Positions 1 through 10,872 of a stretch of 64,000 bases of DNA are shown here, piece by piece; positions within the stretch are counted from its first letter, which is position 1, and every line of letters starts with the position of its first letter. The stretch covers positions 1,580,574 through 1,644,573 of the forward strand of contig JASKMD010000024.1 in assembly GCA_030144725.1 (NCBI GenBank). The letters are read 5' to 3'. The notes under the pieces were generated by a model. That model was not told the DNA's origin. It searched no databases and saw only the letters and a list, made by a program, of their open reading frames with translations. The translations under genes and the position numbers were made by a program. The DNA comes from Haematococcus lacustris. Lineage: Eukaryota; Chlorophyta; Chlorophyceae; Chlamydomonadales; Haematococcaceae.

Positions 1-530
1 AGGGGCAGCAGCAGGGGCAGCAGCAGGGGCAGCAGCAGGGGCAGCAGCAGGGGCAGCAGCAGGGGCAGCAGCAGGGGCAGCAGCAGGGGCAGCAGCAGGG
101 GCAGCAGCAGGGGCAGCAGCAGGGGCAGCAGCAGGGGCAGCAGCAGGGGCAGCAGCAGGGGCAGCAGCAGGGGCAGCAGCAGGGGCAGCAGCAGGGGCAG
201 CAGCAGGGGCAGCAGCAGGGGCAGCAGCAGGGGCAGCAGCAGAGGCAGCAGCAGGGGCAGCAGCAGGGGCAGCAGCAGGGGCAGCAGCAGGGGCAGCAGC
301 AGGGGCAGCAGCAGGGGCAGCAGCAGGGGCAGCAGCAGGGGCAGCAGCAGGGGCAGCAGCAGGGGCAGCAGCAGGGGCAGCAGCAGGGGCAGCAGCAGAG
401 GCAGCAGCAGAGGCAGCAGCAGGGGCAGCAGCAGAGGCAGCAGCAGAGGCAGCAAGAGGGGCAGCAGCAGGGGCAGAAGCAGAGGCAGCAGCAGGGGCAG
501 CAGCAGGGGCAGCAAGAGGGGCAGCAGCAG
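1..530. repeat. 12-bp CAG-rich minisatellite (about 44 units)
   Basis: The window opens inside a tandem array of the 12-bp unit GGGGCAGCAGCA. Scattered G-to-A changes (agaggcagcagc) appear mainly after position 380 and the units become irregular after 450, so the perfect part is the younger side. No frame contains a stop in the perfect part (Gly-Ala3 or Gln3-Gly type repeats), so it could be a coding repeat of a gene lying to the left, but nothing here shows that. The left boundary is outside the window. Confidence 0.95.
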
Positions 531-1203
531 CTAGGGCAGCGTGGGGTTGCCCACAGGAGAATGGAGTAGGGCGAAGGGTGTAGGGAATAGGCACTGGTGC
601 CATAGTGGGTAGCTCAAAGAGCCCAGGCATCAGCAGCCAACAGTAAGCAAGCGCGTCTCGCCCAACATGCTTCCAACTCTTTGCCTGACTGCTCGCCCTC
701 CCTGCTCTACCCCTGGTGCTGGTGGTGGTGCTGGTGCTGGTGGTGGTGTGAGGTGGAGGGTGCAGCTGTGTGCTGACCTCAACAACTGCCTGGCACCAAG
801 CTGGCGGAACACTGGCTGCCTCATGGTAGGTTACTGGCTGCCTTATGAAACGTTACTGGCTGCTTTGTGGCAGGTTACTAACTGTGATCAGGCAATGCCA
901 CGGCAATGGCCCGTGGTGAGCCAATCCGCCCTGACCTCCTGCTGCCCCTCTCCTACCTGCTGCTGCCCCCTCCACACCTCCTGCCGCCAACCCCCCTACC
1001 TTGTGCGCTTCCCCCTCCTCATCACTGGCCAGCACCGTCTCCCCTGAGTCCTCCACCAAGTACATGGGCCGCCCCTGATCGCGCGCCAGCTGGTTGCGCC
1101 GCAGCAGGGTCCAGGCTACAGAGCGGGGCAGCTGCGGGCGCCGACCACAACACACCCCTCTGGACTCAGGCTGTGGCTGATCGGAAGGTGGGCGGGAGGA
1201 CCA

Positions 1204-1485
1204 GTGGGTGGGTGGGTGGGTGGGTGGGTGGGTGGGTGGGTGGGTGGGTGGGTGGGTGGGTGGGTGGGTGGGTGGGTGGGTGGGTGGGTGGGTGGGTGGG
1301 TGGGTGGGTGGGTGGGTGGGTGGGTGGGTGGGTGGGTGGGTGGGTGGGTGGGTGGGTGGGTGGGTGGGTGGGTGGGTGGGTGGGTGGGTGGGTGGGTGGG
1401 TGGGTGGGTGGGTGGGTGGGTGGGTGGGTGGGTGGGTGGGTGGGTGGGTGGGTGGGTGGGTGGGTGGGTGGGTGGGTGGGTGGGT
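1204..1485. repeat. (TGGG)n tetranucleotide tract, about 70 units
   Basis: An uninterrupted run of GGGT/TGGG repeats about 280 bp long. The G-rich strand is the plus strand, and any four consecutive G-runs could fold into a quadruplex with one-base loops. The repeat is open in all frames (Gly-Trp-Val or, on the other strand, His-Pro-Pro-Thr), which creates spurious ORFs. Confidence 0.97.
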
Positions 1486-2136
1486 CGCAGAGAAGCAGGA
1501 AAACAAGTGGTGGCCAGGGGGTAAATGTGCAACCTGGTGCCCACCATGTGAGACGGTTGATCCCACCTGGGTCACACTGGGCAGTGTGAGGGCCACTGCC
1601 CGCACAGTGCTGCTCGCAGTGGCAGGGTCAGGTTGTTCTGGCTGGCTGCCCCCCTGCATGTGGATCCGTACTTCAGTGGTGGCCAGGGGGCGTGCCGCAT
1701 CTGCGCACCAAGCGTGTCAGCATGCATGCAGTCATGCAAGCAAGCATTGCTCCTGACGGTGGGACTGCATGTGCTTGCCTGCCAGCAGCAGTTGCTGGGC
1801 AACCCTTCCTGGCTTCCGAGAGTTGGGCACAGGGCTGGGCTGGCGGCCAAGGAGCTGAGTGGCTGATGGCTGCGGAGGTGCAGACCAGACGTGCACAGGC
1901 GCTGAGGGTGAGGAGTGATGTGGAGTGAACATGGTGGGTGATGGCGGAGGGTAATGAGAGGTGGCCAGGATGAGGTTGAGGGCGGGATGCAGTGAGTGCG
2001 GTGCAGCTGTGGGCCAGCGCCAGTGATGCCAGTCAGGTGCCAGGACTGCAATGATGCAGGTGATGATGGTGGTGAGGTCAGCAGTGGCTGCGGTGGGTCC
2101 CTGTAAGGGCAAAAGCTCTGCAGGGGCAGTAAGGCA

Positions 2137-2190
2137 CTTGCACGCTACCTTGCACGCTACCTTGCACGCTACCTTGCACGCTCCCTACCC
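2137..2190. repeat. Four copies of a 12-bp repeat
   Basis: The unit cttgcacgctac is repeated about four times head to tail; the last copy drifts (cttgcacgctcc). Short and non-coding as far as can be seen. Confidence 0.8.
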
Positions 2191-3388
2191 CTTGGGAACT
2201 CCCATACCTGCTCGACATATACACAGGGGCTGCACTGCATGCATGCATGCATGCCATGCAGTGGTAGGCAGTGCATGGTCCGCACATAGAATGACGCACC
2301 AGACCCACCTCTCCAAACCACCTGACTGGCTCAGGCCACCTGACTGAGTCTGACTGGCACTGGACATTCCGCACCACCTTCCTGAACCTTCCTGGATGGC
2401 AGCCCCAGGCCTGCACGAAGACTATGCAAGGCCATCACCTCACCCACTTGCTTCACCCCTAACCCTCCACCTCTCCCCACTGCCCCACTGTGGAGCTGTT
2501 GCGGCAGTGCATGCAAACTGCCAAGCCACCAGCCTCCTTGCCACCTTACCACCCCTGAGCCAGTGCCCTGTGTTCGCCCGCTCTAGCCGTTGATGTGTGG
2601 TGTCACTGGTGGCTGCTGGCAGTGCACACAGAATTAGAGACTAGAGTCACAGCTACATGTGCCATGGCCTGAGTTGCCGCCAGTGTTATGGCCTGTGCAG
2701 CTTTTGCCTGTGGGCCTCCCTCTGTGTATGGCCTTGAAACTGCTGGACATGTCACGCTACCTCCTGCTCTGCTTTGGCTACCCACTTCCACGGTTGCCGG
2801 CCACAGAGCTGCTTCCAGGTGGGCAGGGTGCCATTGTTGCCTCCACAGTTGCTGCTCTGAGTGACGTCGATGCCATGTCTGGAATGGACGCGGCTGCAAC
2901 TTGTGTGGCGATGCAGGCAACAGGGAGGGAGAGCTGAGGAAGAAGCTCCTGCTTTGCCCGAATCCATGCGTTGATGCGGGTCTGGGGCCACAAGAAGAGA
3001 AAGGCAGAGTGTGGACCAAAGGGTAGCTTCAGGGATAGCAAAGCCGAATGCCCAGCTGTCATTTAAACAAACTCACATGATTTTCTCTTATGCTGCGGGC
3101 AGAGTCTTCTCCCTGCTTGCTACGGTGATGTGCGCGCAGGTTCTTATACAGGCGGACTGCCTGCTCTCCCTCAGATTGTTTCAATGTTTCTGGGCTGTGC
3201 GTTCGCGGCATCACGCAACTCTAAGTCCTCAGCTGCGTGTGCATGTGTGTTATCGCGGCACAGAACAACCCTCGCAGTTGTGTTGATTTTGATAAGTTTT
3301 TCATGTTGTACAACTGCTGAGTATACAAGCTCACTATTGGATGCGTGCCCATCCATACATCCCTTGACCCACCCATTAGGCCCACCAT

Positions 3389-3394
3389 TATAAA
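3389..3394 (+). promoter_or_regulatory. TATA-like box upstream of the carrier gene
   Basis: TATAAA occurs 315 bp before the preferred ATG of the mitochondrial carrier gene and 136 bp before an earlier in-frame ATG at 3530. Position and sequence fit a TATA box, but a 6-bp match can arise by chance. Confidence 0.3.
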
Positions 3395-3703
3395 CTACAG
3401 CTACCGGCGGCGCTCATTATTGACTTGACAAGCGAAGCAGCGATCAACACCAGTGCAACATTGGCACATTGGGTTTAATCTACGCCACCGGTAGCAGGGA
3501 CTCGGCCCCACGGCGGGTGCGGCATCTGGTTGAACGAACAGCAATTCGCCCCACTAAACGTAGTGGGTCTAGGAGAGCTGGACCTACACTCCCAGCCAGC
3601 TGGGCAACACAGTCGACCCAGGGGCACCATCGTCAGCGAGAGTGGCAATGCTGCTGGCAGCGAGCCGCATAGCAGTGGGCGCATTAAGAGTGGCAACATC
3701 AAC

Positions 3704-6700
3704 ATGTCACGCGAACATGCCGACCTTGTGGCTGGGGCTGTTGCGGGTGCAGCAAATGTGCTCAGTGGGTGAGTGTGTGAGATTAGCGAACATGCAGACG
3801 AGAAGGCAAGCAAGCAGGCAGGCGGGCAAGCTAGGCAATGATTGCCACAAGTACAGTCACAATTCTTACCACCTGAACTACTGGTACTGCTGTGCTGGCC
3901 TGCTGTGCTGTGCCCCTAGTATACATGGCGGTGGTGGGTCGCAGTACTTACAGCGCTGATGCTGATGATGCAACTGCTGGCTGTGCTGGAGTGGTGTTGC
4001 TGGTGATGATGCTGGTGGTTGGGGTGGTTGGGGTGATGCTCCTGACGGTGGTGATGGTGGTGTGGGTGCAGGTACCCGTTGGACACAGTGAAGGTGCGCA
4101 TGCAGAGCAGCAGCCCGGGGGCACCCCATGGTGCCATGGCCTGCCTGCGCCACATCCTGCGCCATGAGGGGGTGGGTGATGGCAGGGGCAGTGGGTGACG
4201 GCAGTCAGTCAAGGGCAGCCAGTCAAGGGCAGCCATTCTGGGGCTGCCAGCATGAGGATTTAAGGGGTTAGGGGTTAGGGGTTAGGGCTCAAAAAACATG
4301 AGCAGCATTCGGAGGCCCCTGGGATGACGGCCAGACCAGGGGCAGCAGCAGCAGGGGCTGCAGGAGCGGCACCAGCTTGTTGCCTGGTCGCTGCCTTCCT
4401 GACACCTCCCTGCGGCCTGCCTGGACATGGGCCCGGCTGACTGGCTGCATGGCGGCAGGTGCCTGGGCTGTTCCGTGGCGTGACCACCCCTCTTGTGGGG
4501 GGGGCGCTGGAGAGTGGCGTCAACTACATGGTCAGCAGCAGGGAGGGGGAGGGGCAGGGACAGGGAAAAGGGGAAGTCCAGGGAGAGGGGGGGGCAGAGG
4601 CAGGGTTGGTCCCGTGGCAAGGTCCCAGGGCAGGGTTGACAGCAGGGGAGGGGGGGCAGGGTGCAAGGCGGGGTTGAGAGCAGGGGGATAGGGTTTTAGG
4701 ATGGGGCAGGGGCAGGGGTAGGGACAGGTGCCTGGTTGAGTCAACGGGCCAGTGGCGATGTGGGCCACTACAGCTGGCTGGGCAATCAGGTGTGTGGAGC
4801 ATGCGGGGCGCAGAGGTTGGGATGGGAGGAGGTGCAGGTGCGTCCTGAGTATGGCGTCCAGGCAAGGCGTGAGGGTGGTGTTGCTGCGCAGGTGTACTGC
4901 CGGGTGCTGCAGGCCCTGACCCCCAGTACAAGCAGCGGCAGTGGCCAGCGTGGCGGCAGCAGTGACGTGCTTGGCGGCAGTGGCAGCAGCAGCAGCAGCA
5001 GCAGCAGTGGCACCAGCCCCCAGGGCTCCTCCTGTGCCTCCCCCCTACCCGGTGGCCCCCCGCCTCCCCCCCTGCCGCCACAACTGGTGCATGTGGGGCT
5101 GGCGGGTGCAGCGGCGGGTGCTGCCCTGAGCCTGCTGCTGAGCCCGGTGGAGCTGCTCAAGGTGGGGCCAGGGCCTGACTGACCTGGGGGGCTGGCTCTG
5201 CTTCAGTATGGGGGTCGTCAGGTCAGGGCAAGGGGGGGCTGTGGGTCAGGGCTTGGGGGGGCTGTAGGTCAGGGCATTTCTGACAGGGCAGGACAATTTT
5301 GACAATGACAATTAGCTGTGTGCTGCCCCAGGCTAGACTGCACCTGTGTAGAGCCACCAGAGCCTCCCCTCCCCACCCACACCTTTCCGCCAGATTTTCT
5401 TCAGAGCCATCCTGCCTGCAGCTTTTGAGCAGCAGGGGGCGCCAGGGGAATCAAGAGCAGCATCGTAGCCCAGGGCGTGAATGCTCAGGGCCATGCCTGG
5501 TGCTGCTGCAGTGCCGCATGCAGTCGGCTGAGTACAGGCAGCTGGGGGGACCTGGGGCGGTGCTGCGCGACCTGCTGGCGGCGGAGGGGCTGCGGGGCCT
5601 GGGGCGGGGCCTGGGTGCCACCGTGATGAGGGAGGTGCCGGGCAACGCGCTGTTCTTTGTGGTGAGGGCGCAGGGTGAGGGTGGGAGCAGGGTGGGGAGC
5701 AGGGGAGTGAGGATGAGGATGAGGGAGCGAGAAAAGTGGAGGGTGGTGGAGGGTGGGATAAGGAAGGAGGGGAGCAGGGGCAGAGGCAGGGGCAGGGGCG
5801 CTGGGTGAGGAGGGGAGCAGAGGGCAGGGTGGAGAACAGGAGGGCCAGGATGAGGGGGGTGAGGAAAGGTGAAGGGTGGGGGGGTGAAGGAGGGGGAAGG
5901 AGGGAGGAGGGAAGGAGGGAGGAGGGAGGAGGGGCGGGTAAGGGCAACAAAGTTGGTGAGGGAGGAGGGGGGACGGGCACTTATGGTGGGTGGTAGGAGG
6001 TGTCGTGGGAAGTGGTGTGTGGATAATGGGAGAAGGTAGGGAGCTGTAAGGCTGCTGCTAAGGGTAGGTAACAGCGGAGTGACATGTGACAGCTGAAGGG
6101 CTGTTTATTGTCCCGCAGCAAAGTAACGCCACCCAAGTGCCCATCTGTGAAGTGTGGTTGGGCTTAGTGGCTGGGAGAGGGGGAGGCGCAAGGGAAGTCT
6201 GTGCGTCGGTGGCAAGCAAAGGGGTGAGCAGCAGATACCTTGGTAGGTAACAAAGATGGCACAGCCTAATTGGTAGGGTGAAGGGTTAGGGTAAGGGGTG
6301 AGACGCAGCGTGGTCATATGGCTGCAGGTTTATGAGGGCCTAAAGCGTGCCCTGCATCGGCCTGACCTCCCCACCAGTGGGAGCAGCAACACCCTCCTTG
6401 AGAGGGATCCGGGGCCAGCGTCAAGCCCTGGGCAGCAGCAGCACAGCCCATGGGGCAGTGCGGTGCGGGAGGCGGGAGCAGCGGTGCTGTGTGGTGGCTG
6501 CGCTGGCTCAGTGGTGAGTGTGCTGCATGCTGGCGGCAGGCAGCTGCTGGCAGCACTCAGGCAGCCTATTGCTGAGCTGAGCTGACACGACTTCATGGGT
6601 AGCAGAGGCAGCTGGGCCTATGAAGTCATTGCAGCTGGCAATGTGACTGGGAGTGACGGATGGATTGCCCTACCTCATGGGCAGAGAAGTGCCCTCTTAT

Positions 6701-7790
6701 ACACAGCTCACCCTCACCCTTGCCCACACCCTCATCTTCTTCCTTCCGCCCCCGTGCCCACGCCCTGACCCTGATGCTGACCCTTGCCCCTGACCTCCTG
6801 AACCCCTGACCCTCTGAGCTGCAGCCTGGGGCACTGGCCTGGTTGCAGCTGAGCCTGGGATGTGCTGAGCAGCTGCTCTTTGCAGCTGTGATGTGTTGCT
6901 GGTGTGATGTTGCGATGAAGATGTGGGCGGTGGTGCTGCCGCTGGACGTGGCCAAGACCCGGCTGCAAGTGGCAGTGCCGGGATCAGCCTGGGACGTGGG
7001 CGTGGCCCAACACTTGAGCATGGTGGGGTAGGGTGGGGCGGGGCGGGATGGGACACGGCGGAGCGGGACGGGGCGGAATCTAGCGCAAGCAAGCGGCGCA
7101 CATCCAGAGCCTGACGCCCTTGTATCCCCACGCCGTTGACCCCAACACCTGCATTGCTTGTGGTTGCAGTCGGTTAGGCAATGAAATTGAAAGGCGACGG
7201 CTAGGTGAAAAGGGTGTGAAGGTGTGAGGGGGTCTGCGATTACACACCTGTGATGCACGGGCAACCATCATGCCTGTGGTTGCAATCAATTGTGTGTGGG
7301 CTTAGCTCGCAGTGTTTAGGAGCACAAGGTGATAGGAGCCAGGAGCGTTTGGCCTACAATGTGTGCCGCTGCGTGTGTGAGTGTGTAGGGTGTCTGCGCC
7401 CACCTCCACCCCCTCTGTTTAGTACCTACTTGGTCGACCTGCCCAATTCTACAGAGCCCACAAGCCACCATGATGCATCACACACGTCACCTCCAGGCAA
7501 CCCGCGAGTGTTGTCGTACATAGGAGTGTGAGGAGGGAGCACACACGTCACCTCCAGGCAACATGCGTGTTCTTGTCGAACATTGGTGTGGGGGGAGGGG
7601 TGGCTGTCTGGGCTGGCCCCACACTGCACACGCACCACCGTCCTGTGTGTGGGTGTTTGGCATGCAGTTATGGCGTGAAGGCGGGTGCGGGGCGCTGTGG
7701 AGGGGCCTGGGCCCTACCCTGGTGCGGGCTTTTCCCGCCAACGCCGCCCAGTGGCTGGCCTGGGAGTGGGCCTCACACCACCTACGCTGA
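3704..7790 (+). CDS. Mitochondrial carrier family protein (SLC25 type), 8 exons
   Basis: An inner-membrane metabolite carrier. Exons: 3704-3768, 4072-4171, 4459-4530, 4892-5161, 5512-5661, 6328-6513 (or 6510), 6921-7022, 7668-7790; about 354 aa, and all reading frames join. The three tripartite repeats each keep the Px[D/E]xx[K/R] signature: YPLDTVKVRMQ (exon 2), SPVELLK (exon 4) and LPLDVAKTRLQ (exon 7). The N-terminus HADLVAGAVAGAANVLSG and the end ALWRGLGPTLVRAFPANAAQ are typical of the family. Exon 4 adds a Ser/Gly/Pro-rich insert of about 50 residues with a CAG/AGC run between repeats 1 and 2, which explains the length above the usual 300 aa. An ATG at 3530 in the same frame could add 58 residues. 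The exon 3 donor (GTCAGC) and exon 7 acceptor (TGAAG) are weak and were chosen by frame and family similarity. The substrate cannot be told from sequence; an amino-acid or carnitine-type carrier is possible. Confidence 0.87.
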
Positions 7791-8298
7791 CTATGTCATT
7801 ACCATAACTAAATCATTGCTGGGTCAGCAGCAGCTGCAGAATCGGGGCACCAGCTGCAGAATCGGGGCACCACCTGCCCTCCCACCCAGCCCCAGCACAG
7901 CACTTTCACAGATGACAAAGATGATGCTGTTCCGCCTATCTCGCATGGACGCGCCAGCGAGGTCGAGTTCATGCTCTCATGCTCACTTGCTGTGGCGCAT
8001 GTCAAACCGCTATGCTCACTAGTGGCACCCACCATGGCGCCTATTCATTGAGACCCACTGGACATGGCATCAGCCTGCAAACCATGAACGGCCTGTGTAG
8101 TGCTACCCACCTGTCAGCAACCCTCGGGACTCGCTGCCTGGGGCGCGTGCCACGTAGGGGCGCCCGAGGGTCGGGCATAACCACTGCACACCAAAACTGA
8201 GACGAATCCGCCGTGAACCCGGCGGTGAACCCGGCGGTCTGATTTCACGGAGGTTGCGGCTCGCACCACTCGGCTCGCACGGCACCCACTGTCGCACC
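7791..8298. other. Intergenic region and 5' flank of array gene A
   Basis: No gene is visible. A 21-bp unit (cagctgcagaatcggggcacc) is duplicated near 7829-7870. From about 8210 the sequence (two copies of gaacccggcggt, then tttcacggaggttgcgg) resembles the 5' flank of array gene D near 22740-22800, so the promoter of gene A probably lies here. Confidence 0.5.
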
Positions 8299-10795
8299 AT
8301 GAAACGCGTTCGAACACTGTGCACGCTGCACGCGCCCCTTGTAAACAGTCGCGGCCTGATCGCAGACTGCGACGGCTTTGCGCTGGTATGCTGTGTCGAA
8401 GAAGAAGAGGTGGGCTGGGTAGTTAAGCGCTCCAAGACTGGTGCGGGCTTAGCGACGCTGTTTAGGTAGGGCCGCAACCCTACCAATATGCCGCACAGCG
8501 CAGAAGTAAGATATCGCAAAGACGGCTATAGACGGCTGTCGCTAGACGGCTGACGTAGACATTTCTGATTAGCATAGGCCTATGCGGGGGCAAATACCCT
8601 ACCCGAGCGGTGAGCCACGTGCATAGGCACACATCCTGGCTTGCGTTCCTGGCTTGCGGCTGTTGCTCATGTGGCGGGTGATGGTACGGCTGCTTGGCGT
8701 GAAAACCGGCAACCCACTCCGCAGCAGCATACACAGGTTAATGAGATGTGGGGATGGCCCTATTCGCGGTCGCGGTTTTATTAATAGTTTGAATTTATTG
8801 AGTATCTAGCGGTTTTCCGTTTGGAATGAACTTCACGCTGGTGGTGGTGGCCGGTGCTTGCAGCAGCATATGCTTTTGCTACTGGGCGACTGCTACTGTG
8901 TGTTTGCTGTTGTGCGATTGACACCTCGCGATATAGCCATTGCCTGCACATTGCCTTGCACTGTGCGGTTTCCACTATGCCATTGCCACTGTGCGATAGC
9001 AGCAATTGCCTCTGTGCGATGGCATGAGTGCGATGGCCACAGCACGAGTATTTCTACGCGGCTGCCACTATGCCATTGCCACTATGCCATTGCCACTGTG
9101 CCATTGCGACTATGCCATTGCCATCGTGCGATTGCCATTGTGCTATAGCATTTTGTGCGATTGCCACTATGCGGTTGTGGGCAATGGGTTCTTGCGCTTG
9201 CTCTTGCGGTCCCGCCATACAAACGCTGCCAAGACTTACGGCTCTAATGCAAGTGGGTGAGCGAAGTGGCTGACGACGACGGCTGACGCGGCAGACACTT
9301 CGCCTAACTACTCGAACTGCAAGGCAGTTGATGGGCAATAATTCGTATTCATGGGCCCGGTTCGCACTCGATTCGTTTTTCGATATTCGATGTCGTTGGC
9401 GGTTATCTGGTCAACTACCGCGCTTTAGTTGGCTGGCTTCGCTGATGGGCATCGGCGAGGCCTGCTGCGGTTAAATCTGCGGGGCCTGCAACATCTGTAG
9501 CAACTGAGCCTGCTGTAGTTGCGTCCGAGCCTGCGGGGCTTGCAACATCTGCAGCTACTGGCCTGCTGTAGTTGCGTCCGAGCCTCAGGCGTTCCCAACT
9601 ACCTGAAAACCAACCCCCTGTGATACGAAGCCCGTATCTCCGCAACCACTCAGTCAAAAATTAATGTAAACAGTGCTTTGAACAGAGGAGAGTCATATCT
9701 ACGAAATGGCCGACGCAGCTAAAACTACCTCGCTCTCAGCGGTGTTCAGTGCCTGTCCAAAGATACACATTTGAATTCATGCGATTTCGCCACATGCGAG
9801 ACGCGCCGCACTAGCACGCTTCGCCACGCTGTTGTGAGTGGCACCTGCAACACGCAGCAGCAGTCGGAACATGTTTTGCTTTTGGCATGTGGACGCGACG
9901 ACGGCAGTCGTGACGACTGGATACCACTATGAGCTTTTGGAGCCGCTGCTGGCGCTAGTGCATTACCGGCTGCTCTACTACGCTTAAACACGGTGCTAGG
10001 TGCAGTACGTGGTGTTGTCTCACCTTGCTTTGCTGCCCTCGACTTGTTAGCTGCAGGTGCCCCACGCTTACGGGACGTGCTTGCCGCTGCCAGCTGTTGC
10101 TGCTGCTGAGGGGGTGCACCAGCAGGCTCAGCCAGCTCAGGGGTGGTGCCTGCAGGTGTCAGCTGCTGCTGAGGGGGCGCAGCTGCGGCAAGCTTCCCAC
10201 GGATGTGGGTGCACACGTGGCTCAGTAGCTTGGGTACCCTCCAGCTCGTGTGTACCTCCTGCTTGTGAAACTGGAGGTATGACTGAAGCTGCTTTCCTGT
10301 CATCTTCATTGCCTCCTCGACAGTTGTGTGGCCATAATCATGCCCCCCCAAGGCAAGGGCATGGGCCGCTGCAAGCCGCTCTTGGCTCGCATGGTCACCC
10401 ACATTAATCACAACCCTCCCGACCTTGTGCGCTGCATCTGTGATCTGGCGCTCTGCCTTTGCTGACCGCTGTGCTGCAGCTGTGGCATCCTCCTTACGCC
10501 GCACTTCAGCACGGAGCTGACCCATATGCTGTTGCAAATCATGAACATCCACAGTCTTCATGGCCTCCTTGCATGTGTGCAGGGACATCAACTGCAGCAG
10601 AGCTGGCAGCTCCATGTACCTGCCACCACCATGCTTCAACAGCTGCAACAAGGACTCCACTGGGGCATTGGAGATGGGGCAGGCAAGGTAGTACTGTTCG
10701 AGGTGAAGGCGCAATGCGGGGCTGCCAGGGTCGCCGTTCACAGCCATGGCACGAATGTCAGATGCATATTGACGCCAAGTGCCATAAGGGTCCTC

Positions 10796-10832
<37 letters not shown>

Positions 10833-10836
10833 ATCC

Positions 10837-10872
<36 letters not shown>

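Larger units (their letters stand above)
531..3388. other. Region without a firm gene; candidate minus-strand exons
   Basis: No gene can be assembled here. Two stretches on the minus strand look protein-like. From about 1131 to 998 there is a possible exon between an acceptor (CCCGCAG) and a donor (AAG|GTAGGG), reading RNQLARDQGRPMYLVEDSGE and ending EEGEAHK. From about 2981 to 2925 there is TRINAWIRAKQELLPQLSLP after an AG. They could belong to one minus-strand gene, but no start, stop or continuous chain of exons is visible. Long open frames crossing the TGGG tract are repeat artefacts. Confidence 0.25.

Noticed and set aside
1..530. Possible CRISPR-like or telomeric repeat
   Set aside because: The units are contiguous without spacers and the 12-bp CAG-rich unit is not a known telomere repeat.
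853..1756. Open frames of (Gly-Gly-Trp-Val)n and (His-Pro-Pro-Thr)n
   Set aside because: Produced by the TGGG tract; flanking sequence is not conserved coding sequence.
8858..9338. Cys/His/Ala repeat protein in the region of 12-bp repeats
   Set aside because: The 12-bp minisatellite keeps frames open on both strands; no start context or conserved part.
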